Assembly (NCBI GenBank): GCA_004296145.1
Contig: SEBM01000089.1
Location: forward strand, 1 to 10,797
Reading direction: 5' to 3'
Origin: Flavobacterium sp.
GTDB lineage: Bacteria > Bacteroidota > Bacteroidia > Flavobacteriales > Flavobacteriaceae
Length of the DNA stretch: 10,797 nt
Positions 1 through 7,171 of this stretch are shown one piece after another. Positions within the stretch are counted from its first letter, which is position 1. Every line of letters begins with the position of its first letter. The notes beneath the pieces were generated by a model, which worked only from the letters and a program-made list of their open reading frames with translations, was not told the origin of the DNA and made no database searches. The translations under genes and the position numbers were made by a program.

Positions 1-21
1 AAACAAATTAAACCAAAAAAA

Positions 22-3000
22 ATGCTTATGAAACGAATATTAGCAGTGTTAGGAATGGTATTGTTCAGTAGTTTAGGAGCTGTTGCACAAAACCGATTAA
101 TAACAGGCACAGTAACTGATGCAGATAACAAGGGAGTTGTTGCTGCATCGATAGAAGTTCAGGGTAAACCATTTAGCGCTATTACAGATACCGAAGGAAG
201 ATTCAGGATGAATGTTCCTGAAGGTGTAGTGATTTTAAATGTAAGTTCTATAGGTTTTGTATCAAAATCAATTACGCTTCAGCCAAATGAAAACAAAGTT
301 TCTGTTGTATTGGGAGAAGACGCACAAGAATTAAAAGATGTAGTAGTAACTTCATTTGGAGTTAAAAAACAAAAGAGAAGTCTGGGATACGCCGTGGGAG
401 AGTTAAAAGGCGAGGACCTGACAAAGAATAAAGAAATTAATTTAGGAAATGCCCTTCAGGGAAAAATAGCCGGGGTAAACGTTTCTGCGCCGGTTACAGG
501 ACCATCTGGTTCAAGCCGTGTGGTAATTCGTGGAGCGACTTCAGCATCAGGACTTAACCAGCCTTTGTATGTTGTTGATGGTATTCCGATCGATAACACT
601 CAGCAAGGAAATGCCGGAATGTACGGAGGAGCCGATAAAGGTGATGGTATGTCGTCTTTTAATCCGGATGATATTGCTTCAATATCAGTTTTAAAAGGAA
701 GTTCTGCTTCTGCTCTTTATGGGTACAGAGGTTCGAACGGTGTTATTTTAATTACAACAAAAAAAGGTAAAAACGGAACCGGAATTGGAGTAGATTTTAG
801 TACTACTTCTACTTTTAATACACCGGCAAGTCTTTTGCACTGGCAGGATCAGTATGGAGCAGGAGCACCGGACGTTAATACCAATGTACCAACAAGATTT
901 ACAAACCTGCAGGAACTTAGGGATTCTTATTATTTTGCATGGGGAGATAAATACGACGGAACACCTGCTATCTCAATTGACGGGGTAACAAGACCGTACA
1001 AAGCATACGGAAAAGATAACGTTGAAAAATTCTACAGAACAGGATATTCTTTCAGTAATACTTTGGCAATTTCCGGAGGAAATGAAACTACAAACTTCAG
1101 ATTATCTTTTGGAAATACTAAAGATGAATCTATTTTGCCGGGAACAAATTTTGGAAGAAATAATGTCAATTTGAGTTTAAATTCTTCTCCAAACAAAAAA
1201 ATAAATATTGAGACTAATGCGCAATACATTTCTGAGAAAAGTAAAAACAGACCTTATCTGAATGATTCTCCGCGAAATCCGTCTTTTCCAACAACCTTTA
1301 TGGTTCCAAGTAATGACATAAGATGGATTAGTAATCCGTATGATGCAAATGGCGGTGAAGAAGATTATTTTGCTTCAAACGTTTATCAGACCAATCCTTA
1401 TTTTGCTACAGACCAACCTTTAAATAACGATCTTAGAAAGCGTTTCATTGGTTCAGCAAAAGTAACCTATAATATTACCGATAAAATTTATGCAAAAGCT
1501 GTTTTAGGTATTGATGATATTAATTATGAATATACTGAAATTGAACCTACAGGAATCAACTACACTCCGGGCGGAACTTATGAAAACAGAATCGAAAACC
1601 GTTCAGAATTTAATGCTTCAGGTTATCTGGGATACAAAGCGGATATAGCTAAAAATCTTAATTTAGATGCTTTTATCGGAGCAAATCGTCAGGATAACAG
1701 ATTCAGCGGTATAAAAATGAGAGGAGCTAACTTTATTGTTCCGTTTAAATATTTTTATGCCAATACGCAACCGGAAAAAACGGAGAAATTATATTCAAAA
1801 AGCGAGGTGAATTCTCTTTTTTATTCTGCCGATTTAGGATATAAAGATTTCTTATTTTTGAGTTTAACAGGCCGTCAGGATTGGTTTTCTACTTTATATG
1901 TAGATGATAATACGACTTTTTACCCATCAGTAAATACCAGTTTTGTTTATTCTGAAATAATTAAATTGCCAGAATGGATGTCTTATGGAAAAATAAGAGC
2001 AGGTTGGGGAAATGTTGGTGGAGCATTACCTGAAGCTTATGCATTGACATTGACATATATAGCTCCAGATGGTCAAACAGAATCTCAGGGACAGCCAATT
2101 TTAGGAATTAATGGAGACACGGTTCCAAACAAATTTTTAAAACCTTATAATGTAAGTACTATTGAGTTTGGTTTTGAAAACACGTTTTTTAATAACAGAC
2201 TGAGTACCGATTTGACTTTCTACAGCAAAAAAACAACTAAAGATATTGCTGATGCAGATATTTCTATCGGTTCCGGATTTAGAACAACGAAGATTAATGT
2301 TGGAGAAATCCTGAACAAAGGGGTTGAATTTGCAGTGAATGTAAAAGCAATAAAAACAGAAAATTTCTCATGGAATGTAGGCTATAATTTTGCTTATAAT
2401 GAAAGTGAAGTAGTGAGTCTTTCTGATAAAATACCTACAAAACTATTGGATAACAACAGAGATGCCAGAGCTTCTGTAGTTTTAGAAAAAGGACAGCCTT
2501 TTGGAGTCATCAAAGCATATGATTATGCAAGAAATGAAAATGGTGAGATTTTACTTGATGCTAATGGAAAATTTATTAGAGGAGGTTTAATTATTGCAGG
2601 ACAGGGTGTTGCACCAACGTCAATGGGGCTGTCAAATGACTTTACTTATAAAAATTTCACACTTTCTATTTTTGTTGATGCTAAATTTGGAGGCGAGATT
2701 TATTCTGCTACAAACCAATTAGGAGCACGTTACGGATTGTCAGAAATCACACTTCCTGGTCGTGAAGAAGGTATTGCAGTATCAGGTAAAGGTGTAAACG
2801 GACCTGTAAATACCACAGTTTCTGCCTATGATTATTGGAGAAGTTATAGCGATATAACGTCAAACTTTGTTTATGATGCCGATTTTGTTAAATTGCGAGC
2901 TATATCATTTAGCTACAATTTCCCAAAAGCTTATATTCAGAAAACACCTTTTCAATCTATTAGTTTAGCTTTTTCTGCACATAACTTATGGACCATTTAT

Positions 3001-3120
3001 GACAAAGTGCCAAATATTGATCCTGAATCAAATTATAACAATACAAATGCACAGGGAATGGAAAGAGCTTCTATGCCTTTGACAAGAAACTACGGTGTAA
3101 CGCTTAGTGTGAAATTCTAA
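22..3120 (+). CDS. SusC/RagA-family TonB-dependent outer-membrane glycan transporter
   Basis: Outer-membrane beta-barrel that imports oligosaccharides captured by its SusD partner, energised by TonB-ExbBD. Visible domains: a signal peptide ending near AVA-QN (about residue 23), a carboxypeptidase-regulatory-like beta-sandwich (about 25-100, GTVTDADNKG...ITDTEGRF), the VVVTSFGVKKQKRSLGYAV segment (107-125), and a TonB plug (about 130-250). The plug carries the SusC signature VVIRGATS, PLYVVDGIPIDN (181-192) and SVLKGSSASALYGYRGSNG followed by VILITTKKG. The barrel then runs to a terminal aromatic residue (TLSVKF). The 1032-residue length is normal for SusC. There is no STN domain before the carboxypeptidase-like domain, so direct signalling to an anti-sigma factor is not expected. 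The first ATG (22) follows an A-rich leader. The ATG at 28 (MKRILAVL) is an equally good or better signal-peptide start. The reading frame is intact. The mannose-containing substrate is inferred only from the GH92 neighbours. Confidence 0.96.
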   Translation: MLMKRILAVLGMVLFSSLGAVAQNRLITGTVTDADNKGVVAASIEVQGKPFSAITDTEGRFRMNVPEGVVILNVSSIGFVSKSITLQPNENKVSVVLGEDAQELKDVVVTSFGVKKQKRSLGYAVGELKGEDLTKNKEINLGNALQGKIAGVNVSAPVTGPSGSSRVVIRGATSASGLNQPLYVVDGIPIDNTQQGNAGMYGGADKGDGMSSFNPDDIASISVLKGSSASALYGYRGSNGVILITTKKGKNGTGIGVDFSTTSTFNTPASLLHWQDQYGAGAPDVNTNVPTRFTNLQELRDSYYFAWGDKYDGTPAISIDGVTRPYKAYGKDNVEKFYRTGYSFSNTLAISGGNETTNFRLSFGNTKDESILPGTNFGRNNVNLSLNSSPNKKINIETNAQYISEKSKNRPYLNDSPRNPSFPTTFMVPSNDIRWISNPYDANGGEEDYFASNVYQTNPYFATDQPLNNDLRKRFIGSAKVTYNITDKIYAKAVLGIDDINYEYTEIEPTGINYTPGGTYENRIENRSEFNASGYLGYKADIAKNLNLDAFIGANRQDNRFSGIKMRGANFIVPFKYFYANTQPEKTEKLYSKSEVNSLFYSADLGYKDFLFLSLTGRQDWFSTLYVDDNTTFYPSVNTSFVYSEIIKLPEWMSYGKIRAGWGNVGGALPEAYALTLTYIAPDGQTESQGQPILGINGDTVPNKFLKPYNVSTIEFGFENTFFNNRLSTDLTFYSKKTTKDIADADISIGSGFRTTKINVGEILNKGVEFAVNVKAIKTENFSWNVGYNFAYNESEVVSLSDKIPTKLLDNNRDARASVVLEKGQPFGVIKAYDYARNENGEILLDANGKFIRGGLIIAGQGVAPTSMGLSNDFTYKNFTLSIFVDAKFGGEIYSATNQLGARYGLSEITLPGREEGIAVSGKGVNGPVNTTVSAYDYWRSYSDITSNFVYDADFVKLRAISFSYNFPKAYIQKTPFQSISLAFSAHNLWTIYDKVPNIDPESNYNNTNAQGMERASMPLTRNYGVTLSVKF

Positions 3121-3130
3121 TTTTAAAAAG

Positions 3131-4648
3131 ATGAAAAATAAATATATAAAAATATTTTGTGTCGCAATTCTTAGTGCAATGACATTAGCTTCCTGCGATA
3201 AAGGGTTCGAAGAAATGAATACAAACCCAAATGCTCTTACAGATCCGGCCATAAAATCAATGTTTACACTTGCCGAGATTTATGTTGATGGTCAGGATTT
3301 TTCTAATACAAGGGGAAATAATATTTACGCAGCACAAATTGTACAGCAATTTTCTTCGCTGGGAGGATCGGGTTCAAAATATAGTTATTCATCAGAATAT
3401 TCGGCTGCACTTTTTGGAGAAACATACGGTAAAGGATTAAACCAGATTTATCAGTTATTGTCTGTTTTAGATAATACTCCCGAAAATTCAAACATGATTC
3501 AGGCACTTAGAATTATGAAAGTATTAATGTTCCAGAAATTGACAGACACTTATGGTGAAGTTCCGTATTTTGAAGCTGTACAAGGATATAACGGAAATAT
3601 TTTCACTCCAAAATACGACACTCAGGAAGCTATCTACAACGATCTTTTAAAAGAATTGGATGAAGCAGGAACCGCTTTAGACGCATCTAAACCATTTGCA
3701 GGAAATGCAGATTTGTATTACCAAAGCGATGTAGCAAGATGGAAAAAATTAGCGAATTCTGCAATGCTAAGAGTGGCAATGCGTTTGTCTAAAGTAAATC
3801 CTGCAAAAGCAAAAGAGTATGTAGAAAAAGCTTATTCAAAAGGTGTTTTTACATCTAATGATGATAGCCTTGTTTTAAAACATGATGCAGGTCCTGTGGG
3901 AGTTAAAACAAATCCAATCACTTCGGCATGGGTTAGAAACGATTTAAACGGAGGAGAATCTAATATTAAATTCAGTAAAACTTTTATTGATTTACTAAAG
4001 AACACAAACGATCCGCGTTTAAGAATTTATGCCAAATTAGAAGCAACCGGAGATAATAATCCAGCGCATCAGCAGGGACTTGCCAATGATGCTAAGGAAT
4101 TTCCGGGCGGAGATAAAAAAGTGTTTTCAGATCCAAATACTTCGACAGTTTTGCGTTACGATGCGCCAACTTTAATAATGTCTTATGCAGAAGTTAAATT
4201 TATATTGGCAGAAGCCGCAGTAAAAGGCTGGAGCGTTGGAGAAACGGCAGAAAAACATTATGAAGACGGTGTAAATGCTGCAATGACTGTACTTACTATT
4301 TTTGGAGATAAAGTTCCGGCGGTTACCAATACAGAATACAATACTTATATCACAACATATCCATTTAAATCTGCGGGAACAGAAGCGCAAAAAATCGAGC
4401 AAATCATTACTCAGAAATGGATTGTATTGTTGTTTAATGGTTTTGAAGCATTTTCAGAATACAGAAGAACGGGTTATCCTGTTTTGGTTCCGGTAAATGA
4501 TCCAACGGGAGAAACAAATGGTACGATTCCGAGAAGATTAATTTATGATCAGTCTGAACTTTTAACAAACTCAGACAATTACAAAGAAGCAATACAGCGT
4601 CAGGGTCGTGATTTAATGACAACCAGAATCTGGTGGGATAAAATTTAA
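3131..4648 (+). CDS. SusD/RagB-family surface glycan-binding lipoprotein
   Basis: Cell-surface lipoprotein that closes over the SusC barrel as a lid and binds the incoming glycan. The N-terminus is a lipoprotein signal with lipobox LASC, the lipidated residue being Cys22. The acidic stretch DKGFEE follows, resembling the surface-export signal of Bacteroidota lipoproteins. Family signatures are FEEMNTNPNA (26-35), LTDTYGEVPYFEA (137-149), the RWKKLANSAMLRVAMRLSK helix (203-221), SYAEVKFILAEAAVKGW (351-367), EYRRTGYP (443-450) and a C-terminal TRIWWDKI. This motif set is that of the SusD-like_2 branch rather than classical starch SusD. The branch assignment is from memory of the family. The 505-residue length is typical. 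It begins 10 bp after the susC stop with an A-rich leader (TTTTAAAAAG), so the two are surely co-transcribed. Glycan specificity cannot be read from the sequence. Confidence 0.95.
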   Translation: MKNKYIKIFCVAILSAMTLASCDKGFEEMNTNPNALTDPAIKSMFTLAEIYVDGQDFSNTRGNNIYAAQIVQQFSSLGGSGSKYSYSSEYSAALFGETYGKGLNQIYQLLSVLDNTPENSNMIQALRIMKVLMFQKLTDTYGEVPYFEAVQGYNGNIFTPKYDTQEAIYNDLLKELDEAGTALDASKPFAGNADLYYQSDVARWKKLANSAMLRVAMRLSKVNPAKAKEYVEKAYSKGVFTSNDDSLVLKHDAGPVGVKTNPITSAWVRNDLNGGESNIKFSKTFIDLLKNTNDPRLRIYAKLEATGDNNPAHQQGLANDAKEFPGGDKKVFSDPNTSTVLRYDAPTLIMSYAEVKFILAEAAVKGWSVGETAEKHYEDGVNAAMTVLTIFGDKVPAVTNTEYNTYITTYPFKSAGTEAQKIEQIITQKWIVLLFNGFEAFSEYRRTGYPVLVPVNDPTGETNGTIPRRLIYDQSELLTNSDNYKEAIQRQGRDLMTTRIWWDKI

Positions 4649-4654
4649 TTCAAG

Positions 4655-4743
4655 CTTCAAAGATTCAGAGGGACAGAGAGGCAAAGTTTAGAAAGGAAAA
4701 TAGTTTAAACCTTTTGTAACTTTGTTACTATGTCCCTTTGAAC
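4655..4743. repeat. Octad-periodic imperfect inverted repeat (long hairpin) between susD and the first GH92 gene
   Basis: The left arm is built of 8-bp units of form NNNCARAG: CTTCAAAG (4655), ATTCAGAG (4663), GGACAGAG (4671) and AGGCAAAG (4679). The right arm, read on the minus strand, has GTTCAAAG (4743-4736), GGACATAG (4735-4728), TAACAAAG (4727-4720) and TTACAAAA (4719-4712). Core arms 4670-4696 and 4710-4736 pair at 20 of 27 positions around a 13-nt A/T loop. The element fills most of the 115-bp spacer. No T-tract follows on the + strand, so it does not look like an ordinary intrinsic terminator. It could be a dispersed intergenic repeat, an mRNA processing or stability element, or an attenuator. 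The function is unknown. Confidence 0.75.
4717..4724 (+). promoter_or_regulatory. Possible Bacteroidota -7 promoter element (TAACTTTG)
   Basis: TAACTTTG is an exact match to the TAnnTTTG -7 consensus of Bacteroidota primary sigma factors and lies 39 bp before the ATG of the first GH92 gene. I see no convincing -33 TTTG/TTG at the expected distance upstream (around 4693-4698). The match is also made from the octad repeat unit (CTTTG), so chance is a real alternative. If active it would give GH92 expression independent of susCD. Confidence 0.25.
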
Positions 4744-4763
4744 TTTTAAAAAAAAAGAAATCT

Positions 4764-7040
4764 ATGTCAAAAAAATATACAAAATTAGTTCTTGCCGGAA
4801 TTTTTATTTTAAGTCTGTTTACTTCTAATAATGTCATTTCACAGGAAAAGAAAAAGAAACAAAACAATACAGATTATACTAAATATGTAGATCCGATAAT
4901 TGGTTCCGGAGGTCACGGACATGTATTTGTCGGAGCTAATGTTCCGTTTGGTGCCGCTCAGTTAGGTCCGGTAAATATTTTTGAAGGCTGGGACTGGTGC
5001 AGTGGATACAACTACGCAAGCAATACGATATTAGGTTTTACGCACACCCATTTAAGCGGAACCGGAATCGGGGATTTAAATGATATTTTAGTGTTACCGG
5101 TATCAGGAAAAGTGGCTCTTAACAAAGGCACAAAAGAAGATATGACAAACGGTTACGGTTCTTATTTTTCTCACAAAAATGAAATTGCAAAACCCGGTTA
5201 TTACAGTGTTATTTTAGATAAATATAAAATCAAAGCAGAACTGACTGCCAGCGAAAGAGTCGGTTTTCACAAATATACTTTTGATAACGCTTCAGATTCT
5301 CATATTTTAATAGACCTTGCTGACGGAATAGGATGGGACAGACCGGTAAAAACTTATATTAAAAAAGTAAGTGAAACTAAAATTGTTGGCTACCGTTATT
5401 CTGCAGGCTGGGCAACAGATCAGCGTATCTATTTTGCAATGGAATTTTCAGAACCCATAACTACTATTTCATTACATGACAGCATTGCTCTAATTAAAGG
5501 AAATGAGGCAGAAGGTTTAAAAATAAAAGCCGTTTTAGATTTTAAAACCTTAAAAAACAAACAGATTTTTGTAAAAGTGGGTATTTCTCCTGTAAGTTAT
5601 GATAACGCTTCCGCGAATATAAAAGCCGAGATTGCGGATTGGGATTTTGATAAAATCGTCAGAGAAGCCAATTCAAAATGGAATAAAGAACTGAACAAAA
5701 TTCAGATCAAAGCAGATGATAAAACAATGAAAGTTTTTTATACCTCATTGTATCATACCATGTTTGCGCCTTCCATTTTTAATGATGCAAACGGTGATTA
5801 TCTCGGAACAGATAAAAAGGTATACCCAAAAGCTGCTTTTACCAATTATACCACCTTTTCACTTTGGGATACTTATAGAGGTTTACATCCTTTATATACC
5901 ATTACACAACCCGATAAAATTAATGATATTGTAAAATCCTTTTTGGCTATTTATCAGCAGCAAGGCAGATTACCGGTTTGGCATTTAATGGGAAATGAAA
6001 CCAATACCATGAACGGAAATCATTCTATCGCTGTTATTGTAGATGCTTACCTAAAAGGCTATCGTGATTATGACACCGAACTTGCTTACGAAGCCATTAA
6101 AAAAACAGCCATGCAAACCCGCGACGGAATGGATTATGTTCAGAAACTGCAATATATTCCGGCTGATAAAGTATTAGAATCTGTTGGGAATGCCTTAGAA
6201 TATGCCATCGATGATTATTGTATCGCCCAAATGGCAAAAGCATTGAACAAAACCGAAGATTATGCTTATTTTACTAAAAGAGCTAATTTATACAAACTTT
6301 ATTTTGATAAGGAAACCACTTTCATGAGAGGAAAATTAGCCGACGGAAATTGGAGAACTCCTTTTAATCCGCTTTCTTCTGTGCACCGTAAAGACGATTA
6401 TGTCGAAGGAAATGCATGGCAATATACCTGGTTGGTTCCTCAGGATCCTTATGGTTTAATTGATTTATTTGGAAGCGAAGATAAATTTTTAGCTAAATTA
6501 GACGCGCTGTTTTTATTACCTGATAAAGTAGAAGGTGAAGATGTTTCTCCGGATATTAGTGGTTTAATCGGACAATATGCACAGGGAAATGAACCGAATC
6601 ATCATATTCCTTATTTATATTCTTATGCCGGACAAACTTGGAAAACAGCAAAATTAATTCGTGAAATTGATGAAAAATTCTATTCAACAAAACCGGATGG
6701 TTTGTGCGGAAATGAAGATTTAGGTCAGATGTCTGCGTGGTATGTATTCTCGTCAATGGGATTTTATTCTGTCAATCCGGCAAACGGAATTTATATTATA
6801 GGAAGTCCGTTGGTTAATAATGCTGTCATTCATTATAATCAAAATACTTCATTTACATTGAATGCAATAGATAACAGTGATAAAAATATTTATATCCAAA
6901 AGGCTGAATACAACGGAAAAACTTATACCAAATCGTATATAAAGCATGATATGATTGTAAAAGGAGGAGAGCTAAAATTGTATATGGGAGACAAGCCATC
7001 AGCTACTTGGGGAGTTTTGAAAGAAGATAGGCCTTTTTAG
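4764..7040 (+). CDS. GH92 family secreted exo-alpha-mannosidase (linkage not alpha-1,2 by motif)
   Basis: Predicted Ca2+-dependent inverting exo-alpha-mannosidase, acting in the periplasm on imported mannosides. The 758-residue protein starts at ATG 4764, where MSKKYTKLVLAGIFILSLF forms a signal peptide ending near VIS-QE. A lysine-rich linker follows. No lipobox and no recognisable type IX secretion C-terminal domain are seen. The N-terminal GH92 beta-sandwich carries DPIIGSGGHGH, EGWDWCSGYNY (74-84) and FTHTHLSGTG (92-101). The (alpha/alpha)6 catalytic domain carries SLWDTYR (W368-R372), GNHS (418-421), EGNAWQYTW with the predicted acid Glu548, GQYAQGNEPNHH (603-614) and CGNEDLGQMSAWYVF with Glu651/Asp652. 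It lacks the THQPSPW tryptophan and the His-Glu pair of alpha-1,2-specific relatives, so alpha-1,3, -1,4 or -1,6 activity is more likely (inference). It is third in the PUL, 115 bp after susD. Confidence 0.93.
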   Translation: MSKKYTKLVLAGIFILSLFTSNNVISQEKKKKQNNTDYTKYVDPIIGSGGHGHVFVGANVPFGAAQLGPVNIFEGWDWCSGYNYASNTILGFTHTHLSGTGIGDLNDILVLPVSGKVALNKGTKEDMTNGYGSYFSHKNEIAKPGYYSVILDKYKIKAELTASERVGFHKYTFDNASDSHILIDLADGIGWDRPVKTYIKKVSETKIVGYRYSAGWATDQRIYFAMEFSEPITTISLHDSIALIKGNEAEGLKIKAVLDFKTLKNKQIFVKVGISPVSYDNASANIKAEIADWDFDKIVREANSKWNKELNKIQIKADDKTMKVFYTSLYHTMFAPSIFNDANGDYLGTDKKVYPKAAFTNYTTFSLWDTYRGLHPLYTITQPDKINDIVKSFLAIYQQQGRLPVWHLMGNETNTMNGNHSIAVIVDAYLKGYRDYDTELAYEAIKKTAMQTRDGMDYVQKLQYIPADKVLESVGNALEYAIDDYCIAQMAKALNKTEDYAYFTKRANLYKLYFDKETTFMRGKLADGNWRTPFNPLSSVHRKDDYVEGNAWQYTWLVPQDPYGLIDLFGSEDKFLAKLDALFLLPDKVEGEDVSPDISGLIGQYAQGNEPNHHIPYLYSYAGQTWKTAKLIREIDEKFYSTKPDGLCGNEDLGQMSAWYVFSSMGFYSVNPANGIYIIGSPLVNNAVIHYNQNTSFTLNAIDNSDKNIYIQKAEYNGKTYTKSYIKHDMIVKGGELKLYMGDKPSATWGVLKEDRPF

Positions 7041-7050
7041 ATTTTAATTC

Positions 7051-7141
7051 AGTCTTTAGTAGTTAGTTCTTAGTCCTTAGTTCTTGATAATTAATACTTA
7101 GTATTTAAAACTAAGGACTAAGGACTTGGGACTAATAACTT
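7051..7141. repeat. Heptad-periodic imperfect inverted repeat (long hairpin) between the two GH92 genes
   Basis: The stretch can be cut into 13 consecutive 7-bp units without a break. They are AGTCTTT, AGTAGTT, AGTTCTT, AGTCCTT, AGTTCTT, GATAATT, AATACTT, AGTATTT, AAAACTA, AGGACTA, AGGACTT, GGGACTA and ATAACTT. The left half follows AGTYCTT and the right half its reverse complement AAGGACT. Arms 7058-7088 and 7110-7140 pair at 23 of 31 positions, including a 10-bp perfect core (AGTCCTTAGT). The apex contains a second small stem, AATAC-TTA-GTATT (7093-7105). It occupies most of the 131-bp spacer, and no T-tract follows on either side. The function is unknown. It has the same design as the octad element at 4655-4743 but a different unit and period. 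Confidence 0.8.
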
Positions 7142-7171
7142 ATAAATCACCACTTAAACCTTAACATAATT

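Noticed and set aside
4655..4743. Insertion-sequence end or miniature transposon reading of the octad element
   Set aside because: No target-site duplication or terminal inverted repeat separable from the internal period could be found. Symmetry extends through the whole element, and no transposase remnant is nearby.
4722..4763. In-frame TTG extension of the first GH92 gene by 14 codons
   Set aside because: The extension lies inside the octad palindrome and puts a cysteine- and lysine-containing stretch in front of a good signal peptide. ATG 4764 (MSKKYTKLVL) gives a normal secretory N-terminus.
7051..7141. CRISPR array or intrinsic terminator reading of the heptad element
   Set aside because: There are no repeat-spacer alternations of CRISPR size, units are directly abutting, and no T-tract follows either arm.
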